Numbered from the stretch's first letter, positions 18,212-27,406 are shown. The stretch is 64,000 nt of DNA from JBBILO01 sp037444855 (GCA_037444855.1 JBBILO010000002.1:41697-105696), one strand, 5' to 3'. Numbers and translations: made by a program. The notes: generated by a model not told the origin, from the sequence alone.

Positions 18212-19178
18212 CGGTGGAGGATTGTGCTCAGATAAAAATCATCAATTTGGTAATTTTGTTTTTACTAAAAATCTTCTTTTTTCTTTAGCTAAGTATGATC
18301 GTAGAAATCAGTATTTGGTTTACACGTTTTGTGGTGGACAACTAAATTTTAAAGCAAACAATATTATAATAAAAAAAGTTAAACCAAGGCTGTTTTGGTC
18401 AAAATTAAGTTTGTCTTATGAGTTATTAAAATCTCCAATTGATGTTTATTTAGGCATTAATCAATCACTTCCGCTTTTTATAAAGGCAAAAAAAATTATC
18501 GCTTTTTCTCATGGATTGTCATTTTATTACTATAAAACATTTTACCCAGATTCATGGCGAAAAATGCATTATCAACATCAGGAAATGAGTAAGAGAGCTG
18601 ATTACATCATTGTTCCTTCAATAAAGGTCAAAAAAGAATTGAGAGATAATTTTCAGGTGAATGAAACGAGGATAAAAATTATCCCCTATGGGATACCTCA
18701 AGATTTATCATCGCTAAAAAAAATTAAACGAAGCAAAAGAGAAAGCTTTATGCTAAGTATTGGACTGAATCATAAAATAAAAAACTTTGATCTGTTAAAA
18801 AAAATTTTTGAACTATTTACCAAAATTAATCAGTCAAAAAAGTATAAATTACTAATAGTGAATAAAGGCTATAAGCATAAAGATTTAGCGACACTATATC
18901 GTAAGGCTACGGCATATTTAACGACGTCATTATATGAAAGTTTTAATTTTCCAGTCTTAGAAGCTTTATCTTTAGGTTGCCCAGTTATTGGTTTAAAGTC
19001 AGCGATTATTCCAGAATTAAGTAAATATTGTTTCGTGGCTAAAGATCAAGATCAGTTTTTAAGTTTTATGCTTCAGATTGCTAAAAATGGTTTTGATTAT
19101 CGAATTGATATTGACCAATTAAAAGAAGAATTTTCTTGGAAGACATATGTTAGGAATTTAATAGCTCTTTATGATTAA
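18195..19178 (+). CDS. GT4 family glycosyltransferase
   Basis: This is a 327-residue GT-B fold enzyme. The N-terminal half has the MKIGVDGGG start, and the C-terminal nucleotide-sugar half has IIPYGIP and the family-4 box SLYESFNFPVLEALSLGCPVI with the conserved Glu-x7-Glu spacing. It starts 17 bp before the upstream stop, so it is tightly coupled. Sugar specificity is unknown. Confidence 0.83.
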   Translation: MKIGVDGGGLCSDKNHQFGNFVFTKNLLFSLAKYDRRNQYLVYTFCGGQLNFKANNIIIKKVKPRLFWSKLSLSYELLKSPIDVYLGINQSLPLFIKAKKIIAFSHGLSFYYYKTFYPDSWRKMHYQHQEMSKRADYIIVPSIKVKKELRDNFQVNETRIKIIPYGIPQDLSSLKKIKRSKRESFMLSIGLNHKIKNFDLLKKIFELFTKINQSKKYKLLIVNKGYKHKDLATLYRKATAYLTTSLYESFNFPVLEALSLGCPVIGLKSAIIPELSKYCFVAKDQDQFLSFMLQIAKNGFDYRIDIDQLKEEFSWKTYVRNLIALYD

Positions 19179-20316
19179 AGTTGCCTGGGTAAGGGGAAGA
19201 TATTTAAATAATTTTGAAGGTCAGAGTTATGCTTTATTTTCTAGAAAAATTAAAATTACTGGAATTAGTTCTTTATATCCCTTAGATGAAAAAGTTAGTT
19301 TTCCCATAATCAAGCTACCATCTCTTTCGGATTTACAAAGATTTTCATTTTTAGATAAACCAATAAAATTTCTCGCCAATCGGATTATTGGCGACTCTCA
19401 AATTTTGTTTGGTTTAGAAAAATTCGCTGGTCAATTTGATATTTTCCACGCAGCCGATCCTCATTATTATTATTCTTATCAATTGGCTAAGTTGAGATTA
19501 AGAAATTTAATTCGTTGCTTATTAATAACTTCATGGGAAACGATTCCTTTTAATAACGAATCAATTTATCAAAAAAAAAGAATAAAAAAAATTTCTTTAA
19601 AAGCGGCTGATGGATTTATTTGTCATACAGAAAGAGCAAAAAATACATTGATTACCGAAGGGATTAATGAAGAGAAGATTAATGTTGTTCCTTTAGGGGT
19701 AGATTTAAGACGTTTTCACCCTAAAAAAAGGGCTAATAATCAATTAACAATTCTTTTTGTTGGCCGCTTGGTTAAGGAGAAAGGGATAATAGATTTGTTA
19801 GAGGCATTTTATCAGGTTAAGAGAAAAACCAAGCGTTCAAAATTAAAATTAAAAATTATTGGCGATGGGGAGTTAAGAAAAGGACTTGAGTTGTTTATCA
19901 AAGAAAAAAAAATAGCCAATGATGTTTTTCTTTTAAAAAGAGATTATTCTCAAATTCATCAAGATTATCAGGAGGCAGATTTGTTTGTTTTACCAACAAA
20001 AAAAACCAACACTTGGGAAGAGCAATATGGAATGGTTTTAATCGAAGCAATGGCTTCAGGTTTACCAATAATTGCCTACGATAGCGGTGCGATTAAAGAA
20101 ATAATTGTTGAAGCCGGTATGCTGGTGGAAGAAAATGATTATCAACAGTTAGTGAAAAAAATTATTTTTTTAATAAACAATGACAAGGAAAGAATAAAAC
20201 TTGGTAAAATAGCAAGAAGAAGGGCTGAAGAATATTTTGATGCAAAAAAAACAGCTAAAGCTCTTGAAGAAATTTATCTAAAATATTATGAAAATTTCTG
20301 CCGTAATTCTTACTAA
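19171..20316 (+). CDS. GT4 family glycosyltransferase
   Basis: This is a 381-residue GT-B fold enzyme. It has the FHAADPHYYY acceptor-side block, VPLGVDLRRFHP, the FVGRLVKEKGIIDLLEAF donor-domain start and the terminal EQYGMVLIEAMASGLPI box with EX7E. It overlaps the previous gene by 8 bp and probably adds another residue to the same repeat unit. Confidence 0.86.
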   Translation: MIKVAWVRGRYLNNFEGQSYALFSRKIKITGISSLYPLDEKVSFPIIKLPSLSDLQRFSFLDKPIKFLANRIIGDSQILFGLEKFAGQFDIFHAADPHYYYSYQLAKLRLRNLIRCLLITSWETIPFNNESIYQKKRIKKISLKAADGFICHTERAKNTLITEGINEEKINVVPLGVDLRRFHPKKRANNQLTILFVGRLVKEKGIIDLLEAFYQVKRKTKRSKLKLKIIGDGELRKGLELFIKEKKIANDVFLLKRDYSQIHQDYQEADLFVLPTKKTNTWEEQYGMVLIEAMASGLPIIAYDSGAIKEIIVEAGMLVEENDYQQLVKKIIFLINNDKERIKLGKIARRRAEEYFDAKKTAKALEEIYLKYYENFCRNSY

Positions 20317-21079
20317 AAATGAAGAAAAAAACCTAGAACGCTGTCTAAAGTCTCTATCTTTTGTCGATGAAATAATTATTATTGACGATTATTCTAGTGA
20401 TAAAACTAAAGAGTTAGTTGATTTTTTTAAAAAAAAATTAAATATTTTATTTTTTCAAAAAAGATTGAGCGGTGATTTCTCAAGTCAACGAAATTTTGGC
20501 CTTCAAAAAGCTAAAAACCAATGGGTGCTCTTTGTCGACGCCGACGAAGAAATAAGTTCAGTTTTATCTAAAGAAATTCAATTATTGACTCCTGAAAATG
20601 AAATTAGATGTTATTATCTTAAACGACGTGATTTTTTTTGGGAGAGAGAGTTGAGATTTGGAGAAACGATTATGACCCGCAATCAAGGAATTATTAGATT
20701 GGTAAAAAAAGATAGTGGTCGATTTGAGGGCAAGGTTCACGAAGAGTTTATTTTTTTTAAACAAAAGGCAAAAACAAAAAAACTATCAGGATTTATTAAT
20801 CATTATCCCCACCAAACAACAAAAGAATTTTTAAAAACGATAAACGATTACAGCACAATTAGAGCAAGGGAATTATTTGAAAAAGGAGAGGTTCCTTCCT
20901 TATTTCAATTAATTTTTTATCCAATGTGTAAATTTCTTTTAACATATTTTTTATATTTAGGATTTTTAGATGGTCCGGCTGGTTTTGTCTATTCGTTTAT
21001 GATGAGTTTTCATTCTTTTTTAGTTCGGGCAAAATTGTTTCAGTATTATGGAGAAAAAAGCCAATCTGAAAATAGTTGA
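20288..21079 (+). CDS. GT2 family glycosyltransferase (WaaE/KdtX-like)
   Basis: The 263-residue protein shows ISAVILTKNEEKNLERCL, VDEIIIIDDYSSDKT, the SSQRNFGL motif and the DADEE metal box, followed by KVHEEFIF and a GFINHYPH block near the catalytic region. It is a paralogue of the GT2 at 15498, with the same fold and a hydrophobic tail. It overlaps the upstream gene by 29 bp. Confidence 0.85.
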   Translation: MKISAVILTKNEEKNLERCLKSLSFVDEIIIIDDYSSDKTKELVDFFKKKLNILFFQKRLSGDFSSQRNFGLQKAKNQWVLFVDADEEISSVLSKEIQLLTPENEIRCYYLKRRDFFWERELRFGETIMTRNQGIIRLVKKDSGRFEGKVHEEFIFFKQKAKTKKLSGFINHYPHQTTKEFLKTINDYSTIRARELFEKGEVPSLFQLIFYPMCKFLLTYFLYLGFLDGPAGFVYSFMMSFHSFLVRAKLFQYYGEKSQSENS

Positions 21080-22199
21080 TCGAGTAATTACCTTTCTTTT
21101 TTATTTGGTTTTTATTTTCTTCAGTTTTGGACAAGTTGGACGGTTATCGATAAATAATCAGGAGATTAATTTTTATTTGTATGAAATAGTACTAGTGATG
21201 ATTTTTTTTCTTTTAGTATTAAAAAGTAAAATTGATTTTTTGCTAAATTTTTTTAACAAAAATTTAATCATATTAATCACTCTTTTCTGGTTTTTTGTTA
21301 CATATTTAATTAACTTTAAAGATTTTACTAGCCATCAAAATTTAGTCGCTGGTTTGTATTTAATGAGATTGTTATTCTATTTTTTCTTCTTTGTTTTCTT
21401 ATTTTTATTGTTTAAAAATAAACCGAGAATAAAAATGTCAATAAGAAAATCATTCATTTTTTTTATTATTTTGACATTAATTATCAGTCCAATTCAATAC
21501 TTTTTATATCCAAACTTGAGGAATATTCTTTACTTGGGCTGGGATCCTCATTGGTATCGGTTGCTAGGAGGATTCTTTGATAGTTTTTTGGCAGGAGCGA
21601 TTTTTGGGTTATTATCAATTTGTTTTCTTTTAAAAAAATTAACAGGGTTAAGTTTGACTTTTTTTATCTTTCTTATTCTAACTTTTTCCCGCAATGCTTA
21701 TTTAGCTTTTTTACTTTTTTTAGGAATCTATTTTTTAAGGCTTAAAAAATGGAAAAGCTTATTTATTTTTATTTTCTTCTTCCTTTTAGTGATTGTTCTT
21801 AGTCCAAAACCTTTTGGTGAAAGTGTTAATTTAAAAAGAGTTTTTACGATTGAAGCAAGGTTGAATGATTACCAAAAAGGATGGCAGATTTGGAGGAAAA
21901 ATTGGTTTTTTGGAATTGGATATAATAGAATTCGTTATTTAAAGGAAAATGATAATTTAATTCAACCTTTGGGTTATTCTCATGCTGGCTCTAATTTTGT
22001 TTCATCATATTTGACAATTCTTTCAACGACTGGTGTTTTTGGATTAATTCTTTTTTTACTGGGAGTAAAAAAAATATTAATGATTAATGATTTTGCTTTT
22101 CTTGGGGGAATTTTTTTATTAATAATGTCTTTTTTTGATAATGTAATTTTGCATCCGATGGTAATTTTTCTTTATTTAATGCTAATTTTTTTGTTTTAA
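21048..22199 (+). CDS. O-antigen ligase / polymerase-like membrane protein (WaaL/Wzy)
   Basis: This 383-residue polytopic protein has about eleven hydrophobic segments and a large extracytoplasmic loop. The late block GYSHAGSNFVSSYLTILSTTG carries the conserved His seen in the Wzy_C/O-antigen ligase family, preceded by WFFGIGYNRI. It would polymerise repeat units or join finished polysaccharide to a carrier. It closes the operon; its stop overlaps the convergent Ig-like gene by 4 bp. Ligase versus polymerase cannot be distinguished. Confidence 0.75.
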   Translation: MEKKANLKIVDRVITFLFYLVFIFFSFGQVGRLSINNQEINFYLYEIVLVMIFFLLVLKSKIDFLLNFFNKNLIILITLFWFFVTYLINFKDFTSHQNLVAGLYLMRLLFYFFFFVFLFLLFKNKPRIKMSIRKSFIFFIILTLIISPIQYFLYPNLRNILYLGWDPHWYRLLGGFFDSFLAGAIFGLLSICFLLKKLTGLSLTFFIFLILTFSRNAYLAFLLFLGIYFLRLKKWKSLFIFIFFFLLVIVLSPKPFGESVNLKRVFTIEARLNDYQKGWQIWRKNWFFGIGYNRIRYLKENDNLIQPLGYSHAGSNFVSSYLTILSTTGVFGLILFLLGVKKILMINDFAFLGGIFLLIMSFFDNVILHPMVIFLYLMLIFLF

Positions 22200-22906
22200 T
22201 CCTCTTTTTGATAGGAGACAGTGATGATTTTTTCTGCAGTATTGCCGGCAATATCAGAAGCAGTGATTTTTATTTTATTTTCCCCTTCAGAGAGAGCTAC
22301 CTCAGCTTCAAAATTTCCTAAGACATCAACCACTACCGGCAGATCATTAATTTTAATAATCGTTTCGGGTTCAGTTTTGCCTTTGACGATGATGCGATCT
22401 TTATGCGTTTGAGATTTATCCTGTGGTTCTTCAATCTCTATTTTTGGCTTTTCTTTTTTGTAGAAAATATTATATTTTTGAGTTTTTTTGATCAATCTAC
22501 CTTGATCATCAAATCCCTCTAAATAAAACTTGTTATCGCCTTCATTTAAGGAGTCAATGGTTAAACTGAAACTGCTTTTATTTTTGACTTCTTTCTCAAT
22601 AACTTTTTTATCATTAAGATAGCCAACTATTTTTTCTAAATTAAACACCGACCCCTTAATTTCAATAGTAGAGGAGTTTGTCGCCATGGGGATATTTTCA
22701 ATATCCAAAAGGCCATATTGTGTTGATGATTGATTGGTTTCAACTGGTCTATTTTTTGAGGTTAATTTTGAAATGAAAATTGAAGCATCGATAATAATTT
22801 GAATCCCATAGGTGAAGAAAAAAATAATAAAAAAAATGATCAAAAAAATGATAAGAAAAAGTTTTTGTTTCCTTTCCTTTTCTAAGTGTTTTTCTAGTCT
22901 TGACAT
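22196..22906 (-). CDS. Membrane-anchored protein with two Ig-like domains
   Basis: The 236-residue protein has a charged cytoplasmic N-terminus, a TM helix at about residues 16-38, and two extracellular Ig-like beta domains. The first spans about 75-148. The second, about 153-233, has VKGKTEPETIIKIN and SEGENKIKITASDIAGN, typical of bacterial Ig-like/glucodextranase-B-like folds. It probably has an adhesive or scaffold role; no catalytic motif is seen. The ATG at 22906 is one base beyond the tRNA-Thr discriminator base, so the transcripts probably overlap or are cleaved apart. No closer downstream Met would keep the TM segment. Confidence 0.72.
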   Translation of the reverse strand: MSRLEKHLEKERKQKLFLIIFLIIFFIIFFFTYGIQIIIDASIFISKLTSKNRPVETNQSSTQYGLLDIENIPMATNSSTIEIKGSVFNLEKIVGYLNDKKVIEKEVKNKSSFSLTIDSLNEGDNKFYLEGFDDQGRLIKKTQKYNIFYKKEKPKIEIEEPQDKSQTHKDRIIVKGKTEPETIIKINDLPVVVDVLGNFEAEVALSEGENKIKITASDIAGNTAEKIITVSYQKED

Positions 22907-22907
22907 G

Positions 22908-22980
22908 AGCCGATGGCCCGATTCGAACGGGCGACCTCTCGCTTACGAAGCGATTGCTCTACCAACTGAGCTACATCGGC
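22908..22980 (-). tRNA. tRNA-Thr (CGU)
   Basis: Acceptor GCCGATG pairs with CATCGGC, and the anticodon stem ATCGC/GCGAG encloses TTCGTAA with anticodon CGT. The discriminator is U, and CCA is not encoded. Its 3' end abuts the start codon of the Ig-like membrane protein. Confidence 0.95.
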
Positions 22981-23019
22981 GTTTAGCACCATCGGTATAT
23001 TGCGCCATTAATCTAACTG

Positions 23020-23090
23020 AGCGGGTGAGCGGAGTCGAACCGCCCTTTCTACCTTGGGAAGGTAGCGTTGAGCCGATCAACTACACCCGC
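23020..23090 (-). tRNA. tRNA-Gly (CCC)
   Basis: Acceptor GCGGGTG pairs with CACCCGC, and the anticodon stem CTACC/GGTAG encloses TTCCCAA with anticodon CCC. The discriminator is U, and CCA is not encoded. It lies 39 bp upstream of tRNA-Thr on the same strand. Confidence 0.93.
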
Positions 23091-23588
23091 GATAAATATA
23101 TTATAAACATTAAACTTTAAATATTAAACTCCAAAGAAGTCGTGTGAGATTACAAATCATAAATCATAAATTCCAAATTCTAAATTATAAATTACAGATA
23201 ACAAATGACAAATTACAAACTAGAATAATTTTTAATAGCTAAATAACTAATAACCATGATTAATTTTAAACCCTTCAAATCGGAAGGAGATTTAAATTTT
23301 TAATCAGAAAGAGACTTTTTTTGATTTTAAACAATCATTTCATTCTTTGATTTTTAGGCACCATTCTGACAACGGCCTTTGTTAAGATGTATCAAATTTG
23401 AAGCTATTTTTTATTTATTAAATGAAAATGATAATTTTGAATTTTACTTTTACCTTTTGAGTTTTAAATTGTAGTTTTAACTTTTGAATTTTGACTTTTA
23501 TTATTAGATATTGATTAAAAATTTTTATTATTATTTCTTAGGATATGTAAATGTTTTCGAATTGGAGAGCAGAATTTAGAATTTATCT
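23091..23588. repeat. Gene-free spacer with degenerate A/T short-word repeats
   Basis: The 498-bp gap between tRNA-Gly and the LysM gene holds no credible ORF. At 23141-23222 there is a run of variants of AAATTNNAAA-type words, and at 23401-23520 a similar run in the opposite orientation (TTTTGAATTTT and TTTTAACTTTT words). Between them, 23355-23385 is more GC-balanced with no recognised structure. No ncRNA family was recognised. Confidence 0.55.
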
Positions 23589-24155
23589 TTATCTCGGTAT
23601 TACTAATCTCATTCCCACCTCAATCATTTCTGGATTTTGAAGATTATTGGCTTGAGCAATTTTTGGCCATTGGTAAAGATTGCCATAAAATTTTTGGGCA
23701 ATTGATGAAAGACTATCACCTGGTTGGACTATGTAAATCTCAATTTTTGATTCGGTGTCTTTTTTTTCTTCGATTTTAGGAATAATTAATTTTTGGCCTT
23801 TTTCAATTTGATTAACGTCCTTTAATTTATTTACTTCCGCGATTTTATCCATCAAATTTCCATCGCTATAAAATTTTTCAGCGATTTCAAAAAGAGTATC
23901 GCCTTCTTGGACAATATATGTTTGATAATTTTTCTTTATTTCTAATTCTTCTTGAGTTTTTGTTTGCTGGGTAGTTTTTTTAGTTAATAGCTTAGGAAGA
24001 TATGCTTTGCTAACGAAGAGTAAAGAAAAAACAAAAACAGTAAAACCGATTAAAAATGAATAAATATTATTTTTAATCAATAAAATCAATTTCTCTTTTT
24101 CTTGTTGATAATTTTTTTCTCTCTCGATTTTTTTTTCCTTTATTTTTTTTCTCAT
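23589..24155 (-). CDS. Membrane-anchored protein with two LysM domains
   Basis: The 188-residue protein has a highly charged N-terminus, a TM helix at about 31-52, and two LysM peptidoglycan-binding domains at about 79-127 (YIVQEGDTLFEIAEKF) and 140-188 (YIVQPGDSLSSIAQKF, then WPKIAQANNL). No catalytic domain follows; the protein ends at the second LysM. It probably binds cell-wall glycan and may tether the wall to the membrane. A minus-strand TATAAT at 24173-24178 lies 17 nt before the ATG. Confidence 0.87.
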   Translation of the reverse strand: MRKKIKEKKIEREKNYQQEKEKLILLIKNNIYSFLIGFTVFVFSLLFVSKAYLPKLLTKKTTQQTKTQEELEIKKNYQTYIVQEGDTLFEIAEKFYSDGNLMDKIAEVNKLKDVNQIEKGQKLIIPKIEEKKDTESKIEIYIVQPGDSLSSIAQKFYGNLYQWPKIAQANNLQNPEMIEVGMRLVIPR

Positions 24156-24355
24156 AAGATAATTTCGTCGGTATTATAAAAAAATTAATTTAAATTTTCA
24201 AGAGGAGTTCTAGAACCGAAAGCATTGACAATAAAGATTTATAAAACTAGTAATTAATCTAACTTCCTATTAATAATCAAAATATTGATAACAATCAAAA
24301 TAATCAATAAAATTATACTTATTGTATAAGTATTTAAAGTTAGAATTTTTTTTGT

Positions 24356-24391
24356 TATAATTAATTTGCACAAATCTATAAAGGAGGTGAG
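24356..24391 (+). promoter_or_regulatory. lemA promoter -10 box and strong Shine-Dalgarno
   Basis: TATAAT at 24356-24361 is followed by a leader ending in AAGGAGGTGAG at 24381-24391, six bases before the lemA ATG. It is one of few clear Shine-Dalgarno sites in the window. Confidence 0.75.
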
Positions 24392-24396
24392 AAAAA

Positions 24397-24948
24397 ATGA
24401 ACGTTAATTTAATCATTTTAATAATCATTGGTATTTTGGTTTTATATTTTATTGGCGCTTATAACTCATTCGTTGTTTTAAAAGCACGAATTAAAGAAGC
24501 TTTGTCGGGAATTGATGTTCAATTAAAACGAAGAGCTGATCTTATTCCAAATTTAATTGAAACAGTTAAAGGCTATGCAAAACATGAAAAAGAAGTTTTT
24601 GAAAATGTCACTAAAGCTAGAAGTATATTGATGAAAGCGGAAACTTTAGTTGACAAGGCTGAAGCCTACAATCAGTTAACTCAAGCACTGAAATCATTGT
24701 TTGCCGTGGCAGAAAACTATCCTCAACTTCAAGCGAATCAAAATTTTCTCGATCTCCAACGTCAATTAGAAGACACAGAGGATAAAGTTGCTTATTCAAG
24801 ACAGTTTTATAATGCCAATGTTTTGGATTATAATACCAAAGTAAGAATGTTTCCCAGCAATTTAATTGCCAATATTTTTGGTTTTAAAGAAGAAGAATTT
24901 TTTGCCGCTAATGAAGAAGAAAGAAAATCAATAAAAGTTAGTTTTTAA
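24397..24948 (+). CDS. lemA: LemA family membrane protein
   Basis: This 183-residue LemA family protein has one N-terminal TM helix (about residues 4-24) and a cytoplasmic helical bundle with family motifs FVVLKARIKEALSGIDVQLKR, DLIPNLIETVKGYAKHE and the late NVLDYNTKVRMFPSN. Its function is not well understood. It commonly neighbours an HtpX/M48 protease, as here with a 2-bp gap. A strong Shine-Dalgarno site suggests high translation. Confidence 0.95.
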   Translation: MNVNLIILIIIGILVLYFIGAYNSFVVLKARIKEALSGIDVQLKRRADLIPNLIETVKGYAKHEKEVFENVTKARSILMKAETLVDKAEAYNQLTQALKSLFAVAENYPQLQANQNFLDLQRQLEDTEDKVAYSRQFYNANVLDYNTKVRMFPSNLIANIFGFKEEEFFAANEEERKSIKVSF

Positions 24949-24950
24949 TT

Positions 24951-25847
24951 ATGTCGCCATATCAACAAATAACTCACAATAAAGTGAGAACATATATTAT
25001 TTTTATCTTATTCATTTTTATCACCAGCGGTTTTTTTTATCTTGTTGGCCAATATTTTCAATCCGCCAACAGTTATTTGATTTTTGGATTAATTTTTTCT
25101 TTGTTTTCAGGGTTAATATCATATTTTTTTTCAGATAAGATTATTCTTTTTACTGTTGGCGCTAAACCAGCGAGTAAAAAGGAATATTTTGACTTATACA
25201 CGGTAACAGAAAATTTAACCATCGCCTCTGGTTTGCCGATGCCAAAGCTTTATGTTATCAATGATCCAGCGCCAAATGCTTTTGCTACTGGTCGTAATCC
25301 CAAAAATGGCGTCGTTTGTGTGACAACTGGTTTGCTAAAAATTCTTGACCGAAGCGATCTAGAAGGAGTAATCGCTCATGAACTTTCTCATATTAAAAAT
25401 TACGACATCTTATTGGCTTCAATCGTTTCTGTATTGGTGGGCACAATCTCCTTAGTTTCTGATTGGATTTTAAGATACCGTTTTTGGTATGGTGATTCGA
25501 GTGATAGAAGAGATCGATCAGGTTTACTATTTCTTTTTTATATTTTAGCTCTTATTATCGCTCCTTTAGTGGCAACATTAATTCAGTTGGCGATTTCGCG
25601 AAGAAGAGAATTTTTAGCCGATGCTTCAGCTGTTCTTTTGACTCGCAACAAAATGGGTTTAATCGATGCTTTAAGAAAGATTACCCAATATCCATATCCA
25701 ATGCGTCATGCCACCTCCTCAACCGCTCATCTTTTTATCAGCAATCCTCTAAAGGGAGCAAGGAAAGATTCTTCTTCCTGGTTGGCCAATCTTTTTTCAA
25801 CCCATCCGCCGGTTGAAGAGAGGATTAAGGCATTGATGGAGATGTAA
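24951..25847 (+). CDS. htpX: HtpX-type M48 membrane zinc metalloprotease
   Basis: This 298-residue integral membrane protease takes part in membrane protein quality control. It has two N-terminal TM helices, a YVINDPAPNAFATGRN block, the zinc motif HELSHIKNYD, two further TM helices, and the third zinc-ligand region RRREFLADASAV. The C-terminal FSTHPPVEERIKAL is typical of HtpX. It is paired with lemA. Confidence 0.95.
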   Translation: MSPYQQITHNKVRTYIIFILFIFITSGFFYLVGQYFQSANSYLIFGLIFSLFSGLISYFFSDKIILFTVGAKPASKKEYFDLYTVTENLTIASGLPMPKLYVINDPAPNAFATGRNPKNGVVCVTTGLLKILDRSDLEGVIAHELSHIKNYDILLASIVSVLVGTISLVSDWILRYRFWYGDSSDRRDRSGLLFLFYILALIIAPLVATLIQLAISRRREFLADASAVLLTRNKMGLIDALRKITQYPYPMRHATSSTAHLFISNPLKGARKDSSSWLANLFSTHPPVEERIKALMEM

Positions 25848-25862
25848 AATAAAATAATAAAT

Positions 25863-25906
25863 AATAATGAATATTGAATAAAGACATTGAAATACGGTGG
25901 AAGTAC
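25863..25906. repeat. Dispersed intergenic repeat, copy B
   Basis: 25863-25883 is identical to 9438-9458, and 25886-25906 matches 9499-9519 at 19 of 21 positions. It lies just after htpX. The remaining gap to murT (to 26083) is AT-rich with degenerate short words and no ORF. Confidence 0.7.
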
Positions 25907-26074
25907 CTTTTTAAAATCAACCCTCCGAATTGAATGGCAATACGACAAAGTCAAAAATAAAAATCTGAATGATTCATTATGATCGAAAATTCGAAGTTCC
26001 AAGCTCGAAATCCGAAACAATAATTAAATTTTAAATTTAAAAACCTAAATCTTCAAAAATTTTAAAAAGACTGA

Positions 26075-26080
26075 TATAAT
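26075..26080 (+). promoter_or_regulatory. -10 box of murT-gatD
   Basis: TATAAT lies three bases before the ATG at 26084 and nine before a second in-frame ATG at 26090. Normal start-site spacing favours 26090 as the translation start of a near-leaderless mRNA. Confidence 0.5.
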
Positions 26081-26083
26081 CAA

Positions 26084-27406
26084 ATGAGAATGAAAATTTT
26101 TTTTGCTATTCTTTTAGGAAAACTAACTATCTTTTTTAGTCGTTTATTTAATTTAGGTAACGGTAGTACCTGGCCTGGGCATCTAGCTTTTTTAATTAAT
26201 CGTAACTTTATCGAAGACATTCTGAAAAAAAATTTTCAAAAAAAAATTATTATTATTAGCGGCACCAATGGTAAGACAACCACTGTTGAGTTAATTAAAT
26301 TTATTTTAGGAAAAAAAGGGATCAGAGTTATTTCTAATGAAGAAGGAGCTAATCTGCTCAATGGCATGGCTTCGTCAATTATTAAAAACTGTAATTTTTT
26401 TGGTAACTTTTCTCAAGAAGTGATTGTTTGGGAGACCGATGAATTCAATCTTCCTTTAATTATAAAAAGAATTTCTCCCGATGGTGTGATTCTTTTAAAT
26501 TTATTTCGCGACCAGCTTGATCGATATGGCGAGGTTAATACCATTGCCCATCGCTGGTTTAACGCTTTAAAAGAGATACCAAATAAAACAAAAATTTATC
26601 TTAATGGTGATGATCCGCAATTAATGTTTTTGGGAAAAAAATTAAAAAAAGAAAAAGAAATTTATTTTTTTGGACTCGATCAATCTTCAATGAATGAAAA
26701 AGAAATACCTCACGATGCCGATTCTTCATTTTGTCCTATTTGCGGAACAAAATTAATTTATAACCGAATTGCCTATTCTCATCTGGGCGATTTTTTTTGT
26801 TCAAGATGTCGATTTAAACGAGAAACCGTTGAAAATTTTAAAAATAAAAAAATTTGTTATCCACTTTCAGGATTATTTATGAAATATAACACCCATGCCG
26901 TTATTTTGTTTTTAATGTCTTTTTTTAATATTGAATTCAATTTCATTAATAAAAATCTAAGATTATTTCGACCAAAATTTGGTCGCCAAGAAAAAATAAA
27001 AATCGGCCGAAAAGACGGGTTTATTTTTTTAGTCAAAAATCCAGCTTCATTTAATCAAGCGATTAAGACGGTAATTGGAAAAGAAAAAAAAGAAAAAATC
27101 GATTATTTTTTAATTCTCAACGATCGAATACCTGATGGAAGAGATATCTCTTGGATTTGGGATGTCGATTTTGAGAAATTATCAAAGGCCGGGAGAATTT
27201 ATATCGCCGGCGACCGTAGCTTTGAAATGGCTCTAAGATTAAAATACGATCTGATTGAAGAAAAAAAATTAACAATTTTCAATGATTTAAAATCAGCCAT
27301 TAATTATCTCTCTCAGGTTAGAGGAAAACGTAAAATTTATATCTTTCCCAATTATTCAGCGATGCTTGAATTAAGAAAATTATTAGTAGGGAGAAAATTT
27401 CTATGA
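26084..27406 (+). CDS. murT: Lipid II isoglutaminyl synthase, MurT subunit
   Basis: MurT is the Mur-ligase-like subunit that activates the alpha-carboxyl of D-Glu in lipid II for amidation. The protein is 440 residues long. The P-loop GTNGKTT is at 60-66, and the central-domain block FRDQLDRYGEVNTI is clear. A Cys4 zinc ribbon, CPIC at 217-220 and CSRC at 239-242, is the feature that separates MurT from other Mur ligases. The C-terminal DUF1727-like region follows. It overlaps gatD by 4 bp, the standard pairing. ATG at 26090 may be the true start (two residues shorter). Confidence 0.92.
   Translation: MRMKIFFAILLGKLTIFFSRLFNLGNGSTWPGHLAFLINRNFIEDILKKNFQKKIIIISGTNGKTTTVELIKFILGKKGIRVISNEEGANLLNGMASSIIKNCNFFGNFSQEVIVWETDEFNLPLIIKRISPDGVILLNLFRDQLDRYGEVNTIAHRWFNALKEIPNKTKIYLNGDDPQLMFLGKKLKKEKEIYFFGLDQSSMNEKEIPHDADSSFCPICGTKLIYNRIAYSHLGDFFCSRCRFKRETVENFKNKKICYPLSGLFMKYNTHAVILFLMSFFNIEFNFINKNLRLFRPKFGRQEKIKIGRKDGFIFLVKNPASFNQAIKTVIGKEKKEKIDYFLILNDRIPDGRDISWIWDVDFEKLSKAGRIYIAGDRSFEMALRLKYDLIEEKKLTIFNDLKSAINYLSQVRGKRKIYIFPNYSAMLELRKLLVGRKFL

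Noticed and set aside
22812..23120. Plus-strand open frame of 102 residues
   Set aside because: It runs across two minus-strand tRNA genes and the start of the Ig-like protein gene.
23141..23520. Possible CRISPR array in the A/T word repeats
   Set aside because: The words are short, degenerate and not separated by uniform unique spacers; no cas gene is nearby.
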